From positions 1 through 25,441 of the IMG/VR virus record IMGVR_UViG_3300047354_000050: a stretch of 25,441 nt of DNA, one strand, 5' to 3'. Positions within the stretch are counted from its first letter, which is position 1. Each line of letters opens with the position of its first letter. Below, piece by piece: positions 1-9,660 of this stretch. The stretch comes from a virus. Under the pieces are notes generated by a model. That model searched no databases, was not told the origin of the DNA, and saw only the letters and a list, made by a program, of their open reading frames with translations. Both the position numbers and the translations under genes were made by a program.

Positions 1-1332
1 GACGCCAAACTTGAATCCATTAGCAGTGAATGGGTCGCCACCACCAGCTACGCTGATAACACCATTGCTATCAACAGCGATGGTTGTGCCATCTGGTTGT
101 ACAACACCAGTAGAAGATGTGGTTGCGATACTACCTGCAGTGAATGGAGAACCACCAATGGTAAATGCTGCTGCATCAACAGTTCCAACAAAAGTGGCAT
201 CGCCGTTAGCTTGTAAAGATACTTTTTCAACCTTCGTTCCACCAATATCAGAAAACAGTTGGAAAGTTTTCGATCCTGTGTTTGTTGTTTGAGAGTAAAG
301 ATCTACTGTAGAATCAGTTAGGTCTACGTTGCCACCAACCTCTACACCACTAGAAGTGGTTTCAAACTTCGTAGCACCAGCATAATTAAGCTTAACACCA
401 GCATTTGGTAAGCAATGAATCCATGCTTCATTAGCATTGGCAGTGTCTTGAATGTATAGTTCTGTACCTCTTAAGTAAAGATCACCAGTGCTACTATTTG
501 CAAGCATTGTATGATATCCACCAGCACCATCAGAATTGCTTGTGATAGATGTATTACCAGTTGGTCCAAGATTCAAGGTTCCTGCAAACGTGGCATTACC
601 AGGAGCATCGATTTCTGATGTGATTCCAGCAGTTCCTACTTGTCTACCCTTCCAGAGAGAACTTCCACTAATGTTAGCAATATAAATCTGTCCACCGTTG
701 CTTACACTAAATCCAGCATTAGTAGATGTCTCGTTGATACTACCACCAGGGAAGTCGCCAATAGGATATGTACTGAAACCGTATGGTACATACATTGATC
801 CACCAAAAACAGCTTCGGTAACCATCTGACCAGGAGTTATCTGATCTGCCGTTTTTAGAATAAAAGTTCCAGATGCAGAATGTAACTCGTCATTAACTTC
901 AAGATCTCCTAAAACTGTCGCACCTGTAAGACTAGTTGCAATTTTTTTAGCACCGTCATAGTAAAGTTCGACAGGACCATCTTTGAGAGCTGTGACATAC
1001 AGTTCACTAGTATCAGTCTTTGATCTGATCTGCAAAGCATCAGAATCAATGAACGATGTTAGGACACCTACCGAACCATCATAATAAATTTTTAGATCAG
1101 CATCATCACCAAAGTTCGCTGCTACATTATCAGAAAAGGTAGGACTGCTATTGAATGTTGCAATGTCGTCAAAGTCTACGGTGCCTTGGAATGTTACATC
1201 ACTAGAGAATGTTTTACTCCCACCAAATGTTTTTGCACCATCGACAGCGGTATCCAAATCTACAGCAATTTCGTTAATCTCCAAGCGTTGCTGCTCAAGA
1301 GTGTAAGACTTTGGTACGTTACGTAGTGTCAT
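1..1332 (-). CDS. Tail-fibre-like structural protein, N-terminal part (runs off left edge)
   Basis: The minus-strand frame is open from an ATG at 1332 to the window edge, giving 444 residues without a stop. The start MTLRNVPKSYTLEQQRLEIN, followed by NEIAVDLD, resembles the N-termini of cyanophage tail-fibre-like proteins. The rest is beta-rich with no cysteine-rich or enzymatic motif, and has recurring units of the type L-x-(I/L)-Y-Y-D-G: around residue 75 (LKIYYDG), 119 (VELYYDGAKK) and a degenerate copy near 312 (VKLNYAGATK), each of the last two followed by a T-x-x-G-x-x-V-x-G strand. Such repeats are typical of long phage fibres that reach the host surface; that role is inferred. The ATG overlaps the stop of the upstream 61-aa gene by 4 nt (ATGA), so translation is probably coupled. 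The C-terminal, receptor-binding part is outside the window, so specificity cannot be judged. Confidence 0.85.
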   Translation of the reverse strand, partial: MTLRNVPKSYTLEQQRLEINEIAVDLDTAVDGAKTFGGSKTFSSDVTFQGTVDFDDIATFNSSPTFSDNVAANFGDDADLKIYYDGSVGVLTSFIDSDALQIRSKTDTSELYVTALKDGPVELYYDGAKKIATSLTGATVLGDLEVNDELHSASGTFILKTADQITPGQMVTEAVFGGSMYVPYGFSTYPIGDFPGGSINETSTNAGFSVSNGGQIYIANISGSSLWKGRQVGTAGITSEIDAPGNATFAGTLNLGPTGNTSITSNSDGAGGYHTMLANSSTGDLYLRGTELYIQDTANANEAWIHCLPNAGVKLNYAGATKFETTSSGVEVGGNVDLTDSTVDLYSQTTNTGSKTFQLFSDIGGTKVEKVSLQANGDATFVGTVDAAAFTIGGSPFTAGSIATTSSTGVVQPDGTTIAVDSNGVISVAGGGDPFTANGFKFGV

Positions 1333-1514
1333 TTGATTAGCTGCTTAAGGAGGGACTTGATTTCGGACATTTCTTCCTTCAAAGTATTTATTTCGCTTAC
1401 TACATTCTTAAATTCATTGGAAAATGATTTACGAGGTTTGTTGGTGCAAATAATTGCACCAGTTTCCATATCTCGCACAAATCCTTCTTGTCCTTCGACT
1501 TTTACATATTTCAT
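1329..1514 (-). CDS. Small coiled-coil protein, 61 aa
   Basis: A 61-residue protein starting MKYVKVEGQEGFVRDMETGA and ending in a heptad-like, Glu/Lys-rich stretch (about residues 33-61, containing VSEINTLKEEMSEIKSLL) that should form a coiled coil. I chose the ATG at 1514 because it follows the stop of the 2703-aa gene by one base; a TTG at 1529 would add five residues and overlap that gene, with no better ribosome site. Small proteins with a V-R-D-x-x-T-x-A-I-I-x-T-N type start and a C-terminal coiled coil are familiar from T4-like marine phages, placed before fibre genes. No function is established to my knowledge. The position between a giant structural gene and a fibre gene suggests a role in fibre assembly or trimerisation, which is inference only. 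Confidence 0.75.
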   Translation of the reverse strand: MKYVKVEGQEGFVRDMETGAIICTNKPRKSFSNEFKNVVSEINTLKEEMSEIKSLLKQLIK

Positions 1515-1515
1515 A

Positions 1516-4500
1516 TTAGAAGGATGCAACTGCTCTCATGTCTTGGATTTTAGGGACATATGCAGGATTATCAGATTTCATAACAATTTTAATTGCAAAG
1601 GAAGAGAAGTCAGGTAAGTCTTCTTTACTGAACTTCAATTCTTGATATGAAGACTGGGATTCAAACTGACCCGAGATGCTATTTTCTGCTGTTGCAATAA
1701 CATCATCATCGGAAGCACCGTTATTATTGAAGTATTCCCAGTTAAGGTCATCAAACTTTTGTTGGGATGCTTCAGGTTTAACTTTATATAGAACTTGCAA
1801 GTTGCTGACATCACTTACATTAACCGTGAGATTAACATTGATTCCAGAAGCAGGAGCGTTTAGAACAATTTCTCTAGTAACATACTTGGCAACACCAGAA
1901 GTATTTACAGATCCAGATTCATTAACATAATCAACACCTACTGTGTATGTCATAGATCTAATCTCTGCATACTTGGAAGTTTCAAACGAAGCTCCCTCAA
2001 AGTCAATAAGATCTCCTACTCTGAATACATCAGCAAGTTGCTCACTTGTGGTGCTATTTCTTGCATAATCACTACCCAGTGTAATCTCACTGGTGTAATT
2101 GTTATTAATGGGATTCTTATCATTTTCAAGAGTCAGAGTTTTGGTCTTGCTATCCCAAACAACTACCTTACCGCTGATCTTGTTCTCATACTTATCTACT
2201 CTTTGTGCAGGATTGAATGCAGTTACTGTAGTTCCAGCAACAAAATTAGGATTCTGGTCAAAGATACCGTCATTAGAAATAGTAACCGTAATGCCTTCTA
2301 GATCTCCACCAGCAGCAGACTGTGTGCTAAAGAACAATTGCTCGCCAATATCAAAGTTTACCGAGTTCTTAATCTTTACGTATACATCACTACCAATGAC
2401 ACGAAGAACTTCTGATTGTGCTCCTGATGTTACACCAGTAACATTTTGATTGATAACAATAGGAACTTCAGTACCAGAGTCTTCATTGCCACTAACAGTA
2501 AACTTATAGACAGGGAAGAGTTGAATCTGTTGATATCTCTTTCCATATCTGTCTTCACTACCAACCGCACTCTCAATTCTGTTAGTGATTGTTTTAACAG
2601 AAGCAGATCTCAAATCAATGACAGGTGATAGATAAGATTGCTCTGAAGACAACTTAAGTTTGTATGCTAGAGAAGTGTCTAGATTATTCAAGCTTTCATT
2701 GATGGTAGAAGCAACAACCTTTTGATTCAAGAAATACTGCTCTTCGTTCAAGAAAGTAGTTTCAAAGTCAGAGATAGAATAAGAAGTAAAATTAGTAGTA
2801 TTACTATCAACAGGAACAATATTAGTAGTTCTTACCATGCTGTCGATCTTTGTACCAGAAACTTGTAGATATGGAATCTGTGCATAGAGTTTCTCGTACT
2901 TTCTATTGTACGATGCTAGTACAGTTGAACCACCAAAGAATCCAGTGTCTGCTGCTCTAGTAGGACCATAGATGTTATAAGTATCAATACCAACATTAGA
3001 TACCTGGAACAACGATGATTCTACTGTGTTGGAATCATATCCAGCAAAATCTTCTAGACCTCTGAAGAATACTTTGGAGTCTCCGCCAGTTTCAAACCCA
3101 TGATCTCTATGGTATACCTTAATAACAGAACTGTTATTTTTGAAAAGACTAGATGTTGCTGTGCTATTTGCAAGCGCATATGTCTCCATTGGATTGTTTT
3201 CTAGCTTTGTGTATCCAGGATCTTCGTTTTTAATTAGAATTTCTCCAGATCTAGAGTTATCAAATTCTGCTCTGTATAGAGTAAACTTAATATCCTCAAA
3301 CAGATCTTCAGTCCAGTTATCTACATTTTGTGATTTGAATACAGAACCAAGTAACGGTTGTGCATTAACAACGATACCAGAAGAGATGTCAGTATCACCT
3401 AGTCTAGATGCCCATAGTTCATATTCAATACTGTCACACTCGATGTTGAGTGCATATTCAGAATTGTTTTGTAGGTATACTGGATACTCGAAGTTGAATC
3501 TAGTAGGAGTTGTAGATTGAATTGATCCTGCTTCATCAATGGCAATACCCATTCTGACTGCTGGTTCATCAAGTTCAATTTCTGATTCAATCACAGCACC
3601 GTTGTTTCCAGCACCAGTTCCTCTAATAACAATAGATGGTGCTTCAGTATATCCTCTACCTGCTAGCGCAACTTCGCTAAAGAAGATTTGACCGCCAGAG
3701 ACTTTAACAGATCCAGTAGCATTACTACCACCAGGTAGTTGAGGACTCTCTATAGTAATAGTTGCACTTTCGTATCCAGATCCAAGATTGGTAATATTGA
3801 GTTTAGATACACGACCAGAGTCTTTTGCGATCTTCAATCCAATAGTGGCATTGTTTGCATTGTTGTATGTGGTTACAGAATTTAAAGTCAGATCTTCATT
3901 AGCAATAAAAGAACTGCCATTGTGATTACTCAATACAAATGTATATACTTGCTCATTAGTGAGGAAGATGTCTCCATTAGAAGAAGGAACAACTTCAAAG
4001 TTATTTCTATCCAAAATTTTAGCAATAGGACCAGACGCAAGGCTCTGTCTACCAGTTATTGACTCGTCCTTTTTAATAGTGATGTTTCCAGAAGAATATA
4101 CCTTGATAAAAGTATCAGGATATAGAGTGGTTTGAGTTCCAGGTAGAATATACTTGCCAGGTTTGCCACTCTCTACATTAGTGACGTAGACTCTCAAAGG
4201 AATAGTTGAACTCTTCTTATTGAAGAATAGATCAACACCAGTTGTAAACATACCACCTTCAAAGTTTTCCACAGTGAAAGTCTGTGCCATTGGATTTGGT
4301 CTTGCACTATTCTCTGTATTGCTATCAATAGTTTGAACGCCCTCGTTTGCCTTGAAAATAGCAGGTGCTGTAGAGATGATGGACACAGGTGCTTCGGGTA
4401 GAAGACCTGTAGCATAGAACTTAACTTCTGCGAAAGAATCCACAGTAGTGATATCAGAGTCACTAGAACTAGAAGTAAATCTAATTGTTTTTGCACCTGT

Positions 4501-7500
4501 AGAGAAATACAATTCTTCTGAAGTGTCATCCATAATCACTGTATTGACATCACCTGTCCAAGAAGTGTTTTCCTTTGGAGCATATCCTGATGGGACTAGA
4601 ATAATTCCACTAGCATTACCATACTCATCGGTAGTAATATTGCCACTGAATACCGTTAGAGAGTTTCCTGCAATACCTGTAAATCTAGAGTCTGGATTAA
4701 CCCATCGTCCAATGTCTCTCTTCTCCATAAAGACACTCAATTGTGTCTTTGGCTTCATTCTTCTAATGATAAATTTGATTGGGATAGATCTAGCAAAGAA
4801 CTTAAGAGCATTTGCTACATTAGTACCATTAATAGTTTTGTATCCTACACCCTTCGCAATCTCATTATTTTGTGGACTGATATTAGAAGAAGTTGATGTA
4901 GTCGCACTCTGCACAGTTGCCTCTGCAGTTCTAGTATTATTTTCAGCAAAACTCTTCAGGTTGTAGAATGACTTATCTACACCAACCCAGTTAATAATAA
5001 ACGAATTATAGATACTTGAGAATGCAACACGAACATCTTGCTTACCAAGGAATACAGAGAACAAATTGGTATTGTTATCTGTAACTAAAGGTGCCACAGT
5101 GTCATTGTACCACTGATCAACATTAGGATGAACAGCAGCATCACCCACATATTGTAGGACAACAAATGGGTTTGGATTTAAAGTTTTTGTAGCAAAATCA
5201 TTATTTGCATATGAAACATTAGAGAACGGTAGTGTTATAACACCATTAGAATTAGTATACCCAGCAATTCTTCTTTGGTCGGATCTTGTGTTAACTTCCT
5301 TTAGTGCAAAATTATCCTCTTTGGACTGTGGTCTCAATACAGATTGTTGTGCATCGATAGAACACAGATAATCAATAGATTTGACATTACCTACAGCATG
5401 AGTCTCGTAGTTATCAACTAGGAATCCACTCTTGGTCTTATCAATACCTAGAGTATCTTTAACTTGCATGTTGAGAGCTTGTTGCTCAAGAATGCTCAAC
5501 GTGGTGTAATACTCAAGACGCTCAATACGCTTCTCTAGTTTGCCGATGTCACGCATCGTAAAACGACGATTATCAACAGAAGTGATTCTTACATCTTTGC
5601 TCGACTTGGTGAATGCAGGAATAAAGATATAGTAGAGAGGAATACCATCCTCAATGATTTCTGGCTTGCTTGGGTTAAGTGAAGAATTACCTTGCTTGAT
5701 AATAAACTCACCTTTCTTGTTCAGGAATACACCATCAATTCTATCCAGATACTGTGATTCAGTAAAGGAAATAGTATATGGTAGAGATCTAGCAGAAGAT
5801 GGTGTACTGGATACAGAACCACCTGCACCAATAAAGTTGATGTATTCTGCTTGTGAGAGTAATGAAGTATCTTGGAAACCAGTGATAATAGCAGTAGAGT
5901 CTACCTTCGGTCTGAAGTCAATGACGTTCTTCAAACTCAAGTTACCATGGACGGCAGAGTTGAAATCAGGGATCTCATCTGCTACAACACCTGCCTCATG
6001 AATATATGAGTCAACTGTATAGAAGTCACCTTGAGAATGCTCGAAGTAATCAAATGCTACAACTACTTGTCCTGTAGGTGGAGTAAAACCAGGTTTTAGT
6101 ACAATTCTAGATACATCATAGAATGTATCTCTCTGTCCATCATCAAAAGTAAATCTATCAGTTAGATCAGTACCAACAACCAGATTACCATTAACGTCAA
6201 CTGTTGGAGGAGCAGATGTAGACCCTTCGTAAATGTATCTTACTTTAAATACATCGGAGTAAGATAGAACTTCACTGCTGTCACTATCGTAATCAAGACC
6301 ACGTAGAGGCAATACCTGATCGCCAGCAGAGGTGATGACAACTCTCTTGTTTTTAATTGCTGTCTTGAGCTTGGGTCTACCTTTAGAAACTTCAATGGTA
6401 GCAGTCAACTTCAGTTTGGGGAAGTTAGTTACATTATTACCAAAATAGTTACCAGGGAAGGTAAGTGTGATACTACCAGAAGATAGACCAGATGTAGCGT
6501 CAGTAGTATTAAGGATGCTGACAAAATCTGGAGACACATAAACAACATCACCAGTTTCAACTAGATCAGAACCACCCTTGTCTAGAACAGTGATTAGGAA
6601 ATCTTTTTCTGTGAAAGGAACAAATCTCTGTGTACCAAAATCTAATTGAGCAGCAAATGTAATGTTGCCACCATTGTCACTACCAGTAGTTACAAAATCT
6701 CTTCTGATGTAATAACTAATCTTGGTGTCTTCTGTGGACTTGACAAGACTACCAACTTCTTTACTACCAGTTGGGAACAGAAGTGTAGATGTGGTTCCAT
6801 TTGTAATAATAGGACGCAATCTAACAACAGCTACTGATGTTACTGTATCAGGCAGGGCACTGTTGAAATAAATTCTGGACTTATCAGTTCCTTTTGGAAT
6901 AGTTACTAGATCTACAATAAATTTGTTTAGTCTACCAGTATCATCATTAAATTGAATAACGTCACCTTGGACGAGCATGAGTGATGCATCTGCACCAAAT
7001 CCATTACACTCAATATATTTGTAACCTTTAGTTCCACTAAATGTGTATTGGGTTACAGCTTTTGTTTCGGAGAATTCTGTATCTTGAGTTTCGATATCAG
7101 CAGAGAACTTACTGGAAGATCCAAACTCTGAATATAGAGACTTAACATTCTGTGCTGTATAAGTCAGAACAGTGTTCTTGAATAGAACAGGAATAACATT
7201 AGCAACAATCGTACTAGTTCCTTCAATGTCAATAGTTGGAGGTGCAGAATATTCTGTCTGCAAAACATCTCTATTTAAAATTTCGATCTTATAAAGTGTT
7301 CCACCATTGATGCCTACATTGACATCTTTAAGCTCGAAGCGAGTGCCATTGACAGAAACTCTGGATCCAGCAGTATATCCAGTCCCTTGTCTAGAAACAA
7401 CAAAGTGAGAAATAGTATTTTCACCTGCAATACGTAGGAGATCTCCCTCTTCACTTGTAATTGTCTCACCAGGCAAGAAGGTCCCGTACAAAGTCTTAAC

Positions 7501-9627
7501 GTAAAGACTCTTACCAAGAGACAAGAATCCATTTGTATTGCCTTCTACAACCCCATAGGCACCGCTGGTAGAACCTGTGATATATTTACCAGGTGCAAAT
7601 CCGTTGCTAATAGTAGAATCTACAAGCAAACGAGTAAAGAATACTGGATTGAAATAGGATAGATTAAATTTACCATTGTAAATTGCTGTTCCATCAGCAA
7701 GTTTACCGCGAGAAATAACAATATCGGTATCTGCATTAAATCCATCAGGTCTGCCAACTAGGCTGACATCTTTTGGTTTTGCTATACCAACCAAAGGTAC
7801 AATAGTATTGCTATAGTCAACAATGTAACCTACATCATTAATCTCTTGCTGAACTTCTGCTAAAGACTTATAAAGGAATCTTCTTTTTGTGGATACATTA
7901 TCATCATACTCAAGGAAGAGATTATCTAGAAAATCTTTTCTACCAAGAACAGTTAATTGCAAATACTGTGCGTTAACATCTCCAACTTCTGGTCTGGTTA
8001 CTTTTGCAAAAGAAAGAACTTTTACGGATTCGGTAGACGCTACACCATTAGCAGAAGTTCTAGAAGAAACAAAGTAGAGAGTTTTGATATCTGCTTTATT
8101 AGAAGGAGTATTTGGTTCAATACTTGACTCATCAATAAGACCTAGATCAATTGCTGCTTGCAAGTAGATAGTCTTGATAGCATCATCTTTTCCATATCCA
8201 AGACCTCTTCTTTCGATAGTTTGGATGTAGTCAGTAGAAGACTCTAGATCATTGCTACCATTGACTCCATCATTATATGTGGAGTTTAGGAAGATAGTTG
8301 GATATGCAGTTAGATCAGCACCTTCGGCATTAAGAGGAAGAGTGTTGAATACATTGGTAATAGTAAACGATGCGAGACCGTTCGACTTGATTGTTACATT
8401 GTCTCTAGAAAGCGTATCTCTCGCTTTATCAACGTCAATATACTTTGTTTCTTTATTGACAATCTCAAAACCACGGACATATGCTTTACCAGGTCCGATA
8501 GTAGCAACCATCGTATTCGCTGCTTCAGAAGCACTCAATCCGTTAGGACCAATAAGTCCATTGACACCTGGTGCATATACACCGCGATTACCTGGTCTTT
8601 GATAAAACTCTCTGATGTCAAAGTCAAAAGAATCTACAACATAGTCACCAGACTCGTCATAAGTTCTTCTAGCAAGAGTATTCTCAAGTGTATTATATGC
8701 AGCTTGTCTTACCTGCTTTTGGATAACTCCATTCTTAATAGAAAGAAGTTGAATAAAATTCTTGTCTGTAGTTTCTTCAAAAGAATATCGTACTAGACTT
8801 AAACTAATTTTTAGACGATGTGCTCCAGGAGCAGCATAGTTGGAAGATCCAAATGCATTATCATATAGTGTGGGATCTTCTTCTGGAGTTACTAGAGTTT
8901 CAGTAACCTTAAAACCAACTTTTACAGAAGGATTGTCACTATAACCATCAACAACAATTAAATCGGCAGAATTTCTTACAAAATATCCATTAACAAAATA
9001 TACACCTTCTTCTACTTGTACAGCAGAAGCAAATCCCATGGCACCACTTTCTACAAATGTAGTAACTTGTGTGTCTGGGTCGGTTACCGCAACGCTAGTA
9101 GGTAGAACACTGCCGTCAGTGCCAACAACGAGAAGAGGGCTGTTAATGCCATCCACAACTTCGAGCGTTTCTCCTTGACGGAACCTTTCTTCGTTTCCTC
9201 CATCACCAGCATTTAAATATTTTACGTAAAGAGTGTCGGCATTATTATCGGTTGCACTTACAATAGATTGTACAAGAGCAACAACACCAGAAGATAATCC
9301 ATTGATCTTTTGACCAATTAGATTATTGATATCATATTTTTGGTAAATGATTTCGTCATCTACACTTACAGCAACTTCAGAAACAGACGATAGTTTTACA
9401 AAGTCAAGTTTTTTATTCAGACCAACTTCACCAGGGACAACTAGGTCGCCCTGTTTGAAAGCATATTTACCATAACTTTCAATCTGATTCTGTAGGATCG
9501 ACTGGGTAGTATTCAGCTCCCTCCCTTGAACAGGATAGGAAGGTCTGAATAATACCTTATAGAAGTCGTTCCCAGAATCGTAGTCGTCAAAATATGGTGC
9601 GGCTTTAAGATTAGTCTTCTGTGGCAT
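1516..9627 (-). CDS. Giant virion structural protein, DUF4815 family, 2703 aa (gp9/gp10 position)
   Basis: The N-terminus (TNLKAAPYFDDYDSGNDFYK, then VLFRPSYPVQGRELNTTQS and ILQNQIESYGKYAF) matches the start of the DUF4815 family of phage structural proteins. A charged helical segment at about residues 1352-1388 (IGKLEKRIERLEYYTTLSIL) is the likely coiled coil typical of this family. Most of the remainder is beta-rich, with three G-x-G-Y-type modules near residues 742-763, 1940-1960 and 1980-2004. The C-terminus (NPAYVPKIQDMRAVASF) resembles other marine phage baseplate or fibre proteins. It follows gp8 after 33 nt, the place of T4 gp9 and gp10, and at 2703 aa is far longer than either (about 290 and 600 aa). 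It is probably a peripheral baseplate or fibre-attachment protein. ATG start at 9627; no convincing Shine-Dalgarno sequence. The exact role is unknown. Confidence 0.9.
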   Translation of the reverse strand: MPQKTNLKAAPYFDDYDSGNDFYKVLFRPSYPVQGRELNTTQSILQNQIESYGKYAFKQGDLVVPGEVGLNKKLDFVKLSSVSEVAVSVDDEIIYQKYDINNLIGQKINGLSSGVVALVQSIVSATDNNADTLYVKYLNAGDGGNEERFRQGETLEVVDGINSPLLVVGTDGSVLPTSVAVTDPDTQVTTFVESGAMGFASAVQVEEGVYFVNGYFVRNSADLIVVDGYSDNPSVKVGFKVTETLVTPEEDPTLYDNAFGSSNYAAPGAHRLKISLSLVRYSFEETTDKNFIQLLSIKNGVIQKQVRQAAYNTLENTLARRTYDESGDYVVDSFDFDIREFYQRPGNRGVYAPGVNGLIGPNGLSASEAANTMVATIGPGKAYVRGFEIVNKETKYIDVDKARDTLSRDNVTIKSNGLASFTITNVFNTLPLNAEGADLTAYPTIFLNSTYNDGVNGSNDLESSTDYIQTIERRGLGYGKDDAIKTIYLQAAIDLGLIDESSIEPNTPSNKADIKTLYFVSSRTSANGVASTESVKVLSFAKVTRPEVGDVNAQYLQLTVLGRKDFLDNLFLEYDDNVSTKRRFLYKSLAEVQQEINDVGYIVDYSNTIVPLVGIAKPKDVSLVGRPDGFNADTDIVISRGKLADGTAIYNGKFNLSYFNPVFFTRLLVDSTISNGFAPGKYITGSTSGAYGVVEGNTNGFLSLGKSLYVKTLYGTFLPGETITSEEGDLLRIAGENTISHFVVSRQGTGYTAGSRVSVNGTRFELKDVNVGINGGTLYKIEILNRDVLQTEYSAPPTIDIEGTSTIVANVIPVLFKNTVLTYTAQNVKSLYSEFGSSSKFSADIETQDTEFSETKAVTQYTFSGTKGYKYIECNGFGADASLMLVQGDVIQFNDDTGRLNKFIVDLVTIPKGTDKSRIYFNSALPDTVTSVAVVRLRPIITNGTTSTLLFPTGSKEVGSLVKSTEDTKISYYIRRDFVTTGSDNGGNITFAAQLDFGTQRFVPFTEKDFLITVLDKGGSDLVETGDVVYVSPDFVSILNTTDATSGLSSGSITLTFPGNYFGNNVTNFPKLKLTATIEVSKGRPKLKTAIKNKRVVITSAGDQVLPLRGLDYDSDSSEVLSYSDVFKVRYIYEGSTSAPPTVDVNGNLVVGTDLTDRFTFDDGQRDTFYDVSRIVLKPGFTPPTGQVVVAFDYFEHSQGDFYTVDSYIHEAGVVADEIPDFNSAVHGNLSLKNVIDFRPKVDSTAIITGFQDTSLLSQAEYINFIGAGGSVSSTPSSARSLPYTISFTESQYLDRIDGVFLNKKGEFIIKQGNSSLNPSKPEIIEDGIPLYYIFIPAFTKSSKDVRITSVDNRRFTMRDIGKLEKRIERLEYYTTLSILEQQALNMQVKDTLGIDKTKSGFLVDNYETHAVGNVKSIDYLCSIDAQQSVLRPQSKEDNFALKEVNTRSDQRRIAGYTNSNGVITLPFSNVSYANNDFATKTLNPNPFVVLQYVGDAAVHPNVDQWYNDTVAPLVTDNNTNLFSVFLGKQDVRVAFSSIYNSFIINWVGVDKSFYNLKSFAENNTRTAEATVQSATTSTSSNISPQNNEIAKGVGYKTINGTNVANALKFFARSIPIKFIIRRMKPKTQLSVFMEKRDIGRWVNPDSRFTGIAGNSLTVFSGNITTDEYGNASGIILVPSGYAPKENTSWTGDVNTVIMDDTSEELYFSTGAKTIRFTSSSSDSDITTVDSFAEVKFYATGLLPEAPVSIISTAPAIFKANEGVQTIDSNTENSARPNPMAQTFTVENFEGGMFTTGVDLFFNKKSSTIPLRVYVTNVESGKPGKYILPGTQTTLYPDTFIKVYSSGNITIKKDESITGRQSLASGPIAKILDRNNFEVVPSSNGDIFLTNEQVYTFVLSNHNGSSFIANEDLTLNSVTTYNNANNATIGLKIAKDSGRVSKLNITNLGSGYESATITIESPQLPGGSNATGSVKVSGGQIFFSEVALAGRGYTEAPSIVIRGTGAGNNGAVIESEIELDEPAVRMGIAIDEAGSIQSTTPTRFNFEYPVYLQNNSEYALNIECDSIEYELWASRLGDTDISSGIVVNAQPLLGSVFKSQNVDNWTEDLFEDIKFTLYRAEFDNSRSGEILIKNEDPGYTKLENNPMETYALANSTATSSLFKNNSSVIKVYHRDHGFETGGDSKVFFRGLEDFAGYDSNTVESSLFQVSNVGIDTYNIYGPTRAADTGFFGGSTVLASYNRKYEKLYAQIPYLQVSGTKIDSMVRTTNIVPVDSNTTNFTSYSISDFETTFLNEEQYFLNQKVVASTINESLNNLDTSLAYKLKLSSEQSYLSPVIDLRSASVKTITNRIESAVGSEDRYGKRYQQIQLFPVYKFTVSGNEDSGTEVPIVINQNVTGVTSGAQSEVLRVIGSDVYVKIKNSVNFDIGEQLFFSTQSAAGGDLEGITVTISNDGIFDQNPNFVAGTTVTAFNPAQRVDKYENKISGKVVVWDSKTKTLTLENDKNPINNNYTSEITLGSDYARNSTTSEQLADVFRVGDLIDFEGASFETSKYAEIRSMTYTVGVDYVNESGSVNTSGVAKYVTREIVLNAPASGINVNLTVNVSDVSNLQVLYKVKPEASQQKFDDLNWEYFNNNGASDDDVIATAENSISGQFESQSSYQELKFSKEDLPDFSSFAIKIVMKSDNPAYVPKIQDMRAVASF

Positions 9628-9660
9628 TGTATTAAACTACCGTCTTGTTTTCGTTTATAA

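Noticed and set aside
1385-1392. AATAAATA on the minus strand, 53 nt upstream of the tail-fibre start
   Set aside because: It fits NATAAATA but lies inside the 61-aa gene as ordinary codons; with no supporting evidence I did not list it as a feature.
1329-1529. TTG start for the coiled-coil gene next to the fibre gene
   Set aside because: The ATG at 1514 gives a cleaner junction right after the upstream stop; the TTG adds five residues with no better ribosome site.
4448-4966. Plus-strand open frame of 172 codons
   Set aside because: It lies wholly inside the DUF4815 gene on the opposite strand and its translation lacks any recognisable pattern; the same holds for the other plus-strand frames.
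9652-9659. TATAAACG before the DUF4815 gene
   Set aside because: It matches only six of eight bases of the late box, with the last two wrong; too weak to call as a promoter.
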